This document shows, in pieces, positions 35,806 through 43,732 of a stretch of DNA of 64,000 bases (the first letter of the stretch is position 1; each line of letters begins with the position of its first letter). A program made the translations under genes and the position numbers. The stretch spans positions 62,001 through 126,000 of the forward strand of contig NZ_SNUT01000007.1 of NCBI RefSeq assembly GCF_012027615.1, in the 5' to 3' direction. The notes beneath the pieces are model-generated. The model had not been told where the DNA came from. It saw only the letters and a program-made list of their open reading frames with translations, and made no database searches. The DNA is from Thermococcus sp. 21S7 (GTDB taxonomy: Archaea > Methanobacteriota_B > Thermococci > Thermococcales > Thermococcaceae).

Positions 35806-36162
35806 TCACACCAGCTTCAGATGACCGGTAACCTTGTCGACAAGTTCCTCCGGGGCAGGACCGACCGCAAGGACGGTTATCGTACCTGGGGGTATCTCCG
35901 TCAGACCGGCGTCCCTGATGAGCGCCGTTGGGATTCCCAGCTTCTCTGCGTGGGCCTTCAGTTCGAAGAGCTCCCTCTCGTTTTCAGCCTTAACGACGAC
36001 CTTCTTCTGCCCCTCATGGAACCATGCTTTGAACCATTCGGGTTTCTCCTTCTGGGCCTTCAGCGCAGCGGTAACCGCTCCGTGGGCAACCTGGACGGCG
36101 AACTTACCCTTGCTGAGCTTCAAATCCTTCCTCGCAACTATGACCTGCTTGTACCTGAACAT
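35806..36162 (-). CDS. pth: Peptidyl-tRNA hydrolase, archaeal/eukaryotic type (Pth2)
   Basis: A 118-residue Pth2 with the N-terminal motif KQVIVARKDLKLSKGKFAVQVAHGAV (catalytic Lys region), the KVVVKAENE strand, and the TEIPPGTITVLAVGPAP segment. It frees tRNA from stalled peptidyl-tRNA. It lies immediately upstream of truD and about 50 bases from the surface-protein gene stop. Confidence 0.96.
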   Translation of the reverse strand: MFRYKQVIVARKDLKLSKGKFAVQVAHGAVTAALKAQKEKPEWFKAWFHEGQKKVVVKAENERELFELKAHAEKLGIPTALIRDAGLTEIPPGTITVLAVGPAPEELVDKVTGHLKLV

Positions 36163-36215
36163 GTCCCATCCCGAAGGGAATGAGAAAAGAAGCTTATAAA
36201 TTTAAGGAGGGAAAG

Positions 36216-38255
36216 TTAGAGTTCTCCTATCTCCGTGCTTTCCTTGTCCTCTTCTTCGACTTTTTTCGGCAGTCCTCCTGGGCGCCTGCTCTTCTTTCTC
36301 TCAAGTCTCTTTCTGAGCTTCTCGGACTCATCCCAGTACTTGTAGGCGACTCCACCAAGCACGATGGCCGCTAGGATGAAGATTATCGCAAGCGGCTTCC
36401 AGGGGTTGCCGGCCGGGCTGTAGATTTCGGCCACTCCCTTGAGTTCCTTGGCGAGGGGGGTAGGGTCGCTCATCTTGGCAAGGGTCTGGTTGACGTAACT
36501 CGGTAGCTCCTCCGGGCTCGGCCAGACCTTGACCTCCTCAACGACCACCTTGGGCGGGATGCTGTTGATGGTAACGAGGTTGCCGAGCTTAAGCCGGTGC
36601 TCGTTTCCGAGGGGGTCGAGGTAGACGAGCGTCGCCCTCACGTTGGTGAGGTTCTCCTTCAGTACCTTCAAGTCCACCTGGACTGTCTTGGTCTCGCCCG
36701 CCTTAATGGTTCCTATCTTAATGGAGGACTGTCCGTCGAGGCTGGCCGGCAGGTCGAGGAGGAGCGTGGCGTTCGTTACGAACTCGTAGTCCGGATTGCC
36801 CTTGGCGGCTGAAAGCGTGAACCTAGCCTTGAGGGTATCGCCGACCTTCGCGTTCACGTAGCTGCTCCAGGTACCGTTGTAAGCCTGGGCGGTGACGTCT
36901 ATGGCCGGCACGTTGTAGACTTTGATGCCACTGAGGCTCTGGGAGTATATCGTTCTCTTCTTTCCGGTTTCGAGGCTCTGGTCGTCGTAGAAGGTAACGA
37001 TGGCCTTGCCAATCTCAAACTCACCGACCTTGGTGGGCTTGAGGACGTAGATGAGCGCCGGCATGCTGGTGAATGCCGGGAAGGTCTTGAGGGTCCAAGT
37101 TTTGGTCATACTCACGAGCTCGAAGTCATTGGGTATCGGTGCCGCGACGCTCACGTCGTAGGCGTCCCCCTTTCCGTTGTTCTTAACAGAGATAACTATA
37201 ATGAGGTCATCGTTCAGCATGACTTTCTTGGGAACGGTGTCTATTGACGCCACCACATTGGCTTCCCTTAGTATCGGGGTGACCTGTGCATCCTCTGGTC
37301 CGTAGAGCGTCACCAGCGCCCTCTCGTATTTGGACTCAACCCTGTTGAGGAACAGCTTGAAAGGTGTTCCCGAGAGTTCGGAGCTCTCACCGACCTCAAC
37401 CAAGTACGTTCCAACCAGGGACGTGCCCTTGTAAAGCTTAAACGTGGCCTTGACTGAGGAAACTGAAACCAAGCTGAGGTAGTACTTTGTTTTGTTCACC
37501 TTAATCGGAAGCTTCTCGTTCTTGTAGAGCACGTCCTTGTAGAGGAGGGTGGTTTTAACCTCCCCCGGCTGGGTTTCTTCTCCCTCCTTTCTGATTATCT
37601 TAAAGTCAATTGAAGCCACTCTGGGCGCGTAGACCTCGACCTCCACGGGGCCGCCTTTTGTGGTTTTCAGGAGTTTGATGTAGATGTAATCCTCATAGGA
37701 GTATATGCCGCCGAGCTTGTAGTCGACCCCCCTTGCGTTCCCCTCGTATACAGTAACCCTCGTCGACGAACCTGAGGGGTATGTGACGGAAAACACCGCT
37801 CTGTCATCATAGGCGTCGATTAGTTTTATTGAAACGCGTGGATACCCCGCGGGCAACCATATCCTGTCTCCTTCATCCATGCGGTTTTCATCGGCGACTT
37901 TTATGAGGGGGGATTCAAGCTCCAGCAACACGCTTTTCGTATCGGACTTCATCCAGAGCAGGTTGATCTTCAGGTACTCTTTGTTCTTGGAGGGGTAATA
38001 CGCGGACTGTCCCGTGGACAGTATGAACGTCTGGGAACCGGATTTGGTGCTGACGGTTATCTTCGCGCTGCTCCAATATTTGTCAACGTCAACGAACTGA
38101 ATCTCAAAGGGCCCGAGTACGACCTTTTCACCTATTTTAAGGGCGATATTCGATATCGATGCATATTCGGTGCTTCCACCGCTGACGAGAGAGAACGCAG
38201 GAAGCACCGGGAGTAAGAGCAAACCCGCAAAGATTAAAGCGACTGCCTTTTTCAT
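36216..38255 (-). CDS. Exported membrane-anchored surface protein with Ig-like repeats (S-layer/COG1361-like)
   Basis: A 679-residue protein with an N-terminal signal peptide (MKKAVALIFAGLLLLPV) and repeated beta-sandwich segments. These include two or more CARDB/NEW3-like units with the pattern VSVKNNGKGDAYDVSV (about 350-450) and a following AKGNPDYEFVTNATLLL segment. One membrane helix lies near residues 615-640, with a charged cytoplasmic tail. It resembles archaeal S-layer-associated or envelope proteins. ATG 38255 follows GGAGGTTGGAGG. The function is structural or binding by inference only. Confidence 0.75.
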   Translation of the reverse strand: MKKAVALIFAGLLLLPVLPAFSLVSGGSTEYASISNIALKIGEKVVLGPFEIQFVDVDKYWSSAKITVSTKSGSQTFILSTGQSAYYPSKNKEYLKINLLWMKSDTKSVLLELESPLIKVADENRMDEGDRIWLPAGYPRVSIKLIDAYDDRAVFSVTYPSGSSTRVTVYEGNARGVDYKLGGIYSYEDYIYIKLLKTTKGGPVEVEVYAPRVASIDFKIIRKEGEETQPGEVKTTLLYKDVLYKNEKLPIKVNKTKYYLSLVSVSSVKATFKLYKGTSLVGTYLVEVGESSELSGTPFKLFLNRVESKYERALVTLYGPEDAQVTPILREANVVASIDTVPKKVMLNDDLIIVISVKNNGKGDAYDVSVAAPIPNDFELVSMTKTWTLKTFPAFTSMPALIYVLKPTKVGEFEIGKAIVTFYDDQSLETGKKRTIYSQSLSGIKVYNVPAIDVTAQAYNGTWSSYVNAKVGDTLKARFTLSAAKGNPDYEFVTNATLLLDLPASLDGQSSIKIGTIKAGETKTVQVDLKVLKENLTNVRATLVYLDPLGNEHRLKLGNLVTINSIPPKVVVEEVKVWPSPEELPSYVNQTLAKMSDPTPLAKELKGVAEIYSPAGNPWKPLAIIFILAAIVLGGVAYKYWDESEKLRKRLERKKSRRPGGLPKKVEEEDKESTEIGEL

Positions 38256-38282
38256 GCCTCCAACCTCCAAAGGATAGTTAAC

Positions 38283-38303
38283 TAATCACCAAAAGGAAAA
38301 GGT
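38283..38303. promoter_or_regulatory. Inverted repeat overlapping the TATA region of the surface-protein gene
   Basis: AATCACC and GGTGATA arms separated by about ten purine-rich bases lie about 30-50 bases before the start at 38255. On the minus strand one arm abuts the probable TATA (CTTTATAT, near 38300-38307). The half-sites resemble the glycolytic motif, but the spacing is wrong for it. Confidence 0.25.
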
Positions 38304-38315
38304 GATATAAAGATG

Positions 38316-39632
38316 TTACGGTGTCAGCCTCTTTCTGTCCCTTGGGAACAGGATGACTTCCCTGATGTTGTTGAGGTCAAGCATCTGTTTCACCAGGCGC
38401 TCGGCGCCGAGGCCGAAGCCGCCGTGCGGGGGCATTCCGTAGCGGAAGGCCTTGAGGTAGAACTCGAAGCTCTCCGGGTTAAGTCCCTTTTCCTTAATCT
38501 GCTCGATAAGAACGTCAATCCTGTGCTCTCTTTGGCCGCCTGAGGTTATCTCTATTCCTCTGTACTCAAGGTCGAAGGAGCGGCTTATCTCTGGCCTGTT
38601 CTTGTATTTCATTATGTAGAACGGCTTTGCCTCGCTGGGGTACTGGTAGATGAAGTACAGCGGTGCCTCCTCGTTCTCAGCCATGTACTTTCCGAGGAGC
38701 CTCTCGCCTTCGGTGTCTATATCCTCGCCCCAGGGGATTTCCCTGCCCAGATCCGCGAGTATCTCCAGGGCCCTGTCGTATGTGACGCGCGGGAAGGGCA
38801 GTTTTGGCTCCTCAAGCTCGAAGCCGAGGATCTGGAGCTCCTTGGCGTTGTGCTCGCGGACGTATTCAATGGAGTGGGCAACGAGCCTCTCTAGGAGGTT
38901 CATTACCTCCTCTTCGCTCTCGATAAAGGCCATCTCCGCGTCAATGCTCCACGCCTCGTTGAGATGTCTCGTTGTGTTGTGCTCCTCCGCCCTGAAAATC
39001 GGCGCTATCTCGTAAACCCTGTCTAAGCCTGAGGCCATCATTATCTGCTTGTAGAGCTGCGGGCTCTGGGCGAGGAAGGCGTCCTTCTCGAAGTATTTCA
39101 TGGGGAAGAGCTCGGTTCCGCCCTCGGTGGCGGTGGCGATTATCTTGGGTGTGTGCACCTCGATGAAGCCCTCGCTGTGGAAGAAATCGCGAACGGCCTT
39201 GAATACGCTTGAGCGTATCTTGAATATGGCCATTACCTCGGGCCTTCTAACGTCCATGAACCTGTTGTCGAGCCTCGTGTCGAGTTCGGCCTTGACCTTG
39301 CCGGTTGGGTCGAGTGGGAGCGGGCTTTCCGCCCTGCTGAGAACCTCAAGCTTTTTGGGGAGAATCTCGAAGCCGAGCTTTGCCTTCGGGGTGAAGTTAA
39401 CCACGCCCTCGACGGCAACGACGTCCTCGGCGTTCAGCTTGGGTATGAGCTTGAACAGCTCCGGGTCGACCTTTTTCTTGGGAGCGGTGACCTGAACTAT
39501 GCCCTCGCGGTCCCTTATCCAGAGGAACTTTATTCCACCGAGGTCCTTAATCTCCCAGACCCAGCCGGCAACCTTAACGTGCTGGCCGTTCAACTCTTCG
39601 GTAATCTGGCTTGAGTAGTGCGTCCTGTACAT
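38316..39632 (-). CDS. aspS: Aspartyl-tRNA synthetase (discriminating archaeal type)
   Basis: A 438-residue class IIb synthetase: an N-terminal OB-fold anticodon-binding domain (about 1-105) and a catalytic domain with motif 2 ([20 protein letters not shown]) and motif 3 ([11 protein letters not shown]). Trp26 and Lys85, residues linked to rejection of tRNA-Asn in the T. kodakarensis enzyme, are both present, so it should be specific for tRNA-Asp. The start MYRTHYSS at 39632 matches that enzyme; an ATG two codons upstream is possible. Confidence 0.96.
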   Translation of the reverse strand: MYRTHYSSQITEELNGQHVKVAGWVWEIKDLGGIKFLWIRDREGIVQVTAPKKKVDPELFKLIPKLNAEDVVAVEGVVNFTPKAKLGFEILPKKLEVLSRAESPLPLDPTGKVKAELDTRLDNRFMDVRRPEVMAIFKIRSSVFKAVRDFFHSEGFIEVHTPKIIATATEGGTELFPMKYFEKDAFLAQSPQLYKQIMMASGLDRVYEIAPIFRAEEHNTTRHLNEAWSIDAEMAFIESEEEVMNLLERLVAHSIEYVREHNAKELQILGFELEEPKLPFPRVTYDRALEILADLGREIPWGEDIDTEGERLLGKYMAENEEAPLYFIYQYPSEAKPFYIMKYKNRPEISRSFDLEYRGIEITSGGQREHRIDVLIEQIKEKGLNPESFEFYLKAFRYGMPPHGGFGLGAERLVKQMLDLNNIREVILFPRDRKRLTP

Positions 39633-39744
39633 GGTCATCCCCAGAAGGAGTAGGGACGAGCTTTTAAAGGTATTCGGCCCGGGGAGTACGACGTCTAGGA
39701 GTATTTTAACGACAATTGTCCCAAACACTACCTCGAACGACTCC

Positions 39745-40020
39745 TAAGTTACCCTCCGGCGTTGGAGGGTTGGCGCTGTTAAGCGTCCTTCCAAAGACTG
39801 TTCATTGTGGCAGTCAAAAACTCAAAACGTGGCCTTTAAGCAATAACCCCAATCCGCTCTGCGGTGGGGGTAATGGGCCGAAGACTCGGCCTGTGGGCTG
39901 AACCGAAACTGGCGACGGGAGTAGGGGATGAGTGCCCGTAAACCGAACCGCCCGTTAGCGAGGGGTTAACCCGTTGGAACATCGCCGTTCACGGCGGGGA
40001 GGAGGTCAGAAACAGAGATG
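39745..40020 (+). mobile_element. IS200/IS605-family relic (element B) with omega-RNA-like structured 3' end
   Basis: About 275 bases without an intact gene. Positions 39752-39830 align with element A (17579-17655). The rest is rich in stems: GGCCGA/TCGGCC near 39877-39892, a CCCCAATCC-type loop near 39848-39860, and CGCCGT/ACGGCG near 39983-39996 followed by GGGGAGGAGGTCAG. The last feature looks like the 3' end of the RNA scaffold at IS605/IS1341 right ends, after which the guide segment would begin. A frame broken by a one-base shift relative to element A suggests decay of the coding part with retention of the RNA part. Confidence 0.5.
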
Positions 40021-40094
40021 GAATTACAAGACGTATAACGTTCACACTAAATCCCTACATACTAGAGAAACAAACGAAGGGTAGAAATGGTCAC

Positions 40095-40607
40095 TCAAAT
40101 GAAGAAAATTTTGACTTCCCTGCTGGTTATCTGGGAGAGTATGCTCTCCAGCACCTCTGCCTTTTCAGGAAGCTTTCTCCTGTCCCTGTTGAGCACGAGA
40201 ACCTTGTAATAGGTTCCCCCACCGGGCTTGTAGACCACGTTCACGCCGAAGACTCCCGCCGGGTAGAGGAGGTCGGTGGCGAGTTTTTTAACGTCGTCGG
40301 TTCCCTTGACTTCCACAGCCTCGATGACGCGTATCCTCTTGCCGAGCTCCCTCATGAGGGCCTTGATGTTCTTGCCTCCCTTGCCGATGGTTATCGGGAC
40401 GTCGCCCTCCCCAACCACGATGACTATGAGGTCACCGGCTTCGACTGCCTTCTTAAACTCCATGTCAGCGTCGCCGATAAGCTTGTACAAGAGTCTCGCG
40501 ACTTTAACATCCAGCTCGGAGATAACCCCATCCTGAAGTTTTTTCTCGTCGGCCGGGCACAGAATATCGTCGGTCTTCAAACACACCTCACAGATTGGCG
40601 CCTTCAT
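40095..40607 (-). CDS. NusA-like KH-domain transcription factor
   Basis: A 170-residue protein of the archaeal NusA family, which lacks the bacterial N-terminal and S1 domains. Two KH units are suggested, with a clear loop in VPITIGKGGKNIKAL (GKGG near residues 77-80). The N-terminus carries three cysteines (CEVC and DILCP) that may bind zinc. It probably binds RNA during elongation or termination. ATG 40607 follows GGAGGTGAGG. Confidence 0.85.
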   Translation of the reverse strand: MKAPICEVCLKTDDILCPADEKKLQDGVISELDVKVARLLYKLIGDADMEFKKAVEAGDLIVIVVGEGDVPITIGKGGKNIKALMRELGKRIRVIEAVEVKGTDDVKKLATDLLYPAGVFGVNVVYKPGGGTYYKVLVLNRDRRKLPEKAEVLESILSQITSREVKIFFI

Positions 40608-40710
40608 CTCCTCACCTCCCCTTTTGCCTGAAGAATGAACCTAAAGGGCTAACCCTTAATTCTAGAAGTCATTTAAAAACCTTATTATGGGGGAAAGAGA
40701 AGGAAGAAGT

Positions 40711-41331
40711 TCAGATTTCGCCCTCTATCTCACGCCTTATGCGCTCGATGAACCCCTCGGTGAAGCGGTGCCGCTCCTCAGCCATCCTTCTCGCCGTTTC
40801 GGTGTACATCAGGTCCTTGAGCCTCAGTATCTTCTCCTCGAAGTGCCTCAGCGAAGCATCTATGTCCCTCCCGTGCTCGCCCGAGTACATGAAAACCCTG
40901 GCTATCCCTACCGCGCCTATCGCGTCGAGCTTGTCGGCGTCGCTGAGTATCTTAGCTTCAAGCGTTTGCGGCTCGGGCCCGCGGGAAAAGCGGTGGGCCT
41001 CTATGGCATGGGCGACCGCCTCGATTTTATCCTCGGCATAGCCAAAGCTCCGGAGATACTGCCGCGCTATCCGCGCGCCCTCAACGGCGTGGTCCTCCAC
41101 CCTGCCAGAGCTTTCGAGGGGTCGTGCTATGTCGTGGAGCAGTGCCGCCAGCGCCAAGACCTCAAGGTCCGCCCCTTCCTCCCTTCCGATGTGCATGCAG
41201 AGGTTCAGAACCCTCTCAACGTGGCTGAAGCCGTGAGTTCCCTCCCTCTCGAAGAAGTGCCGCGCGTATACGCGGGTTCTCTCTATGAGTTTGAGGCTTT
41301 CTTCGTTGGTTATGAACCCGTTGAGCTTCAT
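40711..41331 (-). CDS. HD-domain phosphohydrolase
   Basis: A 206-residue metal-dependent HD hydrolase of the YedJ/PgpH-like small type. Ligands are visible in FSHVERVLNLC (first His), LLHDIARP (His-Asp pair) and VEAIAHAIEAHRFS. Substrates in this family are usually nucleotides or phosphoesters and cannot be narrowed here. It starts four bases after the DUF4392 gene stop, in an operon that also contains HAD and FtsZ-like genes. Confidence 0.85.
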   Translation of the reverse strand: MKLNGFITNEESLKLIERTRVYARHFFEREGTHGFSHVERVLNLCMHIGREEGADLEVLALAALLHDIARPLESSGRVEDHAVEGARIARQYLRSFGYAEDKIEAVAHAIEAHRFSRGPEPQTLEAKILSDADKLDAIGAVGIARVFMYSGEHGRDIDASLRHFEEKILRLKDLMYTETARRMAEERHRFTEGFIERIRREIEGEI

Positions 41332-41335
41332 CCCA

Positions 41336-42145
41336 TCACCTTAAGGCCTCATTTACCAGGGCGTTTAAAAGTTCAACGATTCCCTCGTGGATGTCGAGGC
41401 TTATTCCATCGACCGTCGGCGTCTGGGTTTTGGAGACCCCGTCTATCAGACCCAGCTTTGAGATGGCCCTCACTATCATCCTCTCGTCCCAGCCCGGGAG
41501 GAGTTTTCGTCCGAACTCTATCGACGCCTGGGCCACGAGCCCGTAGGCCCCCCAGTTGGAGACGGCTGAGAGGACCAGCTCATCGGTTCCAACGGTGCTT
41601 GCTATCATCTTCCCATTGGGCACGTGTCGGGAGACGAGGTTCCTTATGTTCCCCATGCCGGCCTCGTTTCCGCCGTCGCCTATCCCTATCGTTGGCACCC
41701 CGAGATCTCTGGCCCCCAGAACCGCCCAGTCGAAGGTCTCCCTCTTTATCTCCATGCCGCTCATTGAGTAGTACCTCCCATCGGCGGCCCTGCCCGGGGT
41801 CTCGACCGCTATCACGAGGGAGTAGTTCCCTATCTCCGGTGCGTCCGTGAACCTGATGCCGAAAGGCTCCAGGGCGGTCTTTACCTCCGGATACGTAAGC
41901 ACCTCGGCGGTGCCCCCCAGGGTCTCGACGGCCTTCGCAAGTGCCAGCGCTCCCGGGGGGCCGTCGGTTTCTGCCCTCATCTCCGGGGGTATGGGGAAGC
42001 CAGTGACGATGAGAACGCGTTCATAATTATCCAAAAACAGTTTTGCAGAATTATGTAAAAAATTTGGATTCTCCCTGCGGTAGTCGAGGTAGACCCTCAG
42101 CACTCCCCTGCTGCCAACGTCCGTGTTGATTAGGTGGGCTATCAT
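41336..42145 (-). CDS. DUF4392 (D-glutamate cyclase-type domain) protein
   Basis: A 269-residue protein matching in layout the C-terminal domain of D-glutamate cyclase. Motifs include VTGFPIPPEMRAETDGPPGA near the N-terminus, ETPGRAADGRYYSMSG and GIGDGGNEAGMGNI in the middle. In mammals this domain converts D-glutamate to 5-oxo-D-proline. The archaeal protein is the domain alone and its substrate is unknown. It lies four bases downstream of a 58-residue unknown gene. Confidence 0.8.
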   Translation of the reverse strand: MIAHLINTDVGSRGVLRVYLDYRRENPNFLHNSAKLFLDNYERVLIVTGFPIPPEMRAETDGPPGALALAKAVETLGGTAEVLTYPEVKTALEPFGIRFTDAPEIGNYSLVIAVETPGRAADGRYYSMSGMEIKRETFDWAVLGARDLGVPTIGIGDGGNEAGMGNIRNLVSRHVPNGKMIASTVGTDELVLSAVSNWGAYGLVAQASIEFGRKLLPGWDERMIVRAISKLGLIDGVSKTQTPTVDGISLDIHEGIVELLNALVNEALR

Positions 42146-42148
42146 GGC

Positions 42149-42325
42149 TCATTCGACCTCATAGACGGTTATCCTGACCCTCTTGCCCTTTATCGCCTCC
42201 TTGAGCTTCCACCAGAGCTCCGTTGGCTCCTCGCTCCTGTGAACCAGTTCGTCCCCGTTTTCGAGCTTGACCCTCTTCTCCCGGTACTTGACGAAAACGC
42301 CTTCCATATCGAATATCTCCTTCAT
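42149..42325 (-). CDS. Unknown small protein, 58 residues
   Basis: A short charged beta-rich protein (MEGVFVKYREKRVKLENGD, then EEPTELWWKLKEAIKGKRV) with no recognisable motif and no cysteines. Its ATG at 42325 overlaps the stop of the HAD gene (ATGA) and its stop is three bases before the DUF4392 start, so it is almost certainly translated as part of this operon. Confidence 0.65.
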   Translation of the reverse strand: MKEIFDMEGVFVKYREKRVKLENGDELVHRSEEPTELWWKLKEAIKGKRVRITVYEVE

Positions 42326-42966
42326 TCCCATCCCCCCAGGATTTTTCTAAGTTCATAAAGGGTCCCGATTTCATAGTCCGCCATGTTGTAACCCGCCTCA
42401 CCGTCGCGGTTTATCCAGACCGCGGTCATCCCGACGTTTTTGGCGCCGTAAACGTCTTGACTGAGGGAATCCCCGACCATCATGGTCTCGCCGGGTTCCA
42501 CGCCGAGCCCTTCAAGCGCGTAGAGGAATATCCTGGGTTCGGGTTTTATGGCGTTCACGTCGTCTCTGGTGACGACGACCTTGAAGTAGTCGATCAGCCC
42601 GGCAAGCTTGAGCTTCAGCCTCTGGTACTCCGGGCCGCTCGTGATGACCCCCAGGAGGTAGCCCTCGTCCCTCAGCCACTCCAGGGTTGGAACCGTGTCG
42701 GGATAAACGTGGAGCTTGTGGGGGTATGTCCTGAGCAATTCCTCGTACTCCAGGTCGAGGTCGAAGAGCCTGAAGAAGAAGTTCCAGTCGTGCCAGTCGT
42801 AGGTGTCCCTCCTTTCGAATATCTCACCGAGGAACCGCTCCCTCGCCTCATCCCTGCTTATTCCAAACCTCTTTGAAAGCTTATCGTAGACCTGTGGAAG
42901 AAAGAGCTGGATGAGCGGCATCTCGGTTAGTATTGTGCCGTCTATGTCAAAGAGAACCGCCTTCAT
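42322..42966 (-). CDS. HAD-superfamily hydrolase (phosphatase type)
   Basis: A 214-residue class I-cap HAD hydrolase. Motif I is LFDIDGTI (nucleophile Asp near 7), motif II is ITSGPEY, motif III Lys lies in NAIKPEPRIF, and motif IV is VGDSLSQDVYGAKNVGM. It resembles TIGR02253-type archaeal phosphatases; the substrate is unknown. It follows the FtsZ-like gene by one base. Confidence 0.88.
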   Translation of the reverse strand: MKAVLFDIDGTILTEMPLIQLFLPQVYDKLSKRFGISRDEARERFLGEIFERRDTYDWHDWNFFFRLFDLDLEYEELLRTYPHKLHVYPDTVPTLEWLRDEGYLLGVITSGPEYQRLKLKLAGLIDYFKVVVTRDDVNAIKPEPRIFLYALEGLGVEPGETMMVGDSLSQDVYGAKNVGMTAVWINRDGEAGYNMADYEIGTLYELRKILGGWE

Positions 42967-42967
42967 T

Positions 42968-43723
42968 TTACCACCTCTTGACCAGCAAAGCCAGTATCTC
43001 CACTTCCCTGGTGAGGCTCTCGTCCATCACGACGCCCCATATCACGTCCTTCTCGGCCAGTATCTCCTGGAAGTGCCCCAGTATTCCGTGCGCATCCTTC
43101 AGCGGGAACTCCCTTCCGACGAGTATTCCTATTAATCCCCTGTCCCAGATGCCCCAGTGCCAGCCGAAGTCGACCTCCCGGAGGAGGCGCAGGATTCCGA
43201 CGTTGCCGCCGCGGATCATGTTGAACAGGTCAGCGTAATCGATGTTGACGAGCATCTGCGTTTCAAGGTAGTAGTAGAGCCTGCTGAACATCTCGGCGAT
43301 GTTCCTCGATGCTCCCTGGAACGCGGCCGAGATCGAGACGTCATCACCCCCGAAGAAGTCCCAGAGGGAGTCGTAGAAGACGGTTTCAAAGTCATCCGCC
43401 CAGGGGGGCTTTTTCTCGGCGACCAGTTCTTTTTTCGGCGTCAGGACGTAGGCGAGCTTTATCGTGTCCTTCGGGGCGCTTTCCGTTATTATCCTCCTGA
43501 GTTCGTGGTTTATCTCCTTGTCGTCGAAGACGAGCCACAGAAAGGTGTTCTTGGGGAGGCCCGAGAAGAAGTTCCTGAGCCTTTCCTCGTATTCATCAAA
43601 GCGGGGCAGGAGGTAGTAGGCGGGGTTGACGGTCACCTTAACGATGCCGTCCGCGGTTATGCTGTTGACTATCCTCGCTCCCGTGTTCCCGATTCCGACA
43701 AAAAGATGGGTAAAAGACCCCAT
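42968..43723 (-). CDS. Degenerate FtsZ/tubulin-superfamily protein without the GTP-binding signature
   Basis: A 251-residue protein that can be laid over FtsZ from end to end. T1-like FVGIGNTGARIVNS (8-21) matches [20 protein letters not shown] (32-39) matches VNTDAQDLL. The tubulin signature GGGTGTG is replaced by FDDKEIN (66-72). NIDYADLFNMIRGGNVGIL (160-178) matches the T7 loop and following strand [19 protein letters not shown], keeping the Asn-x-Asp-x-x-Asp pattern. KDAHGILGHFQEILAEKDVI then WGVVMDESL (209-237) matches the C-terminal domain of FtsZ. So it should fold like FtsZ, bind GTP poorly or not at all, and could still contact an FtsZ protomer through T7. It starts nine bases after the HPS-PHI stop, in an operon with it. 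Confidence 0.7.
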   Translation of the reverse strand: MGSFTHLFVGIGNTGARIVNSITADGIVKVTVNPAYYLLPRFDEYEERLRNFFSGLPKNTFLWLVFDDKEINHELRRIITESAPKDTIKLAYVLTPKKELVAEKKPPWADDFETVFYDSLWDFFGGDDVSISAAFQGASRNIAEMFSRLYYYLETQMLVNIDYADLFNMIRGGNVGILRLLREVDFGWHWGIWDRGLIGILVGREFPLKDAHGILGHFQEILAEKDVIWGVVMDESLTREVEILALLVKRW

Positions 43724-43732
43724 GGCGACCCC

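Noticed and set aside
39716-39901. A 61-codon open frame over element B as a real gene
   Set aside because: Its amino-acid sequence corresponds to a frameshifted version of the element A frame, with no ribosome-binding site; it is better explained as relic or structured RNA.
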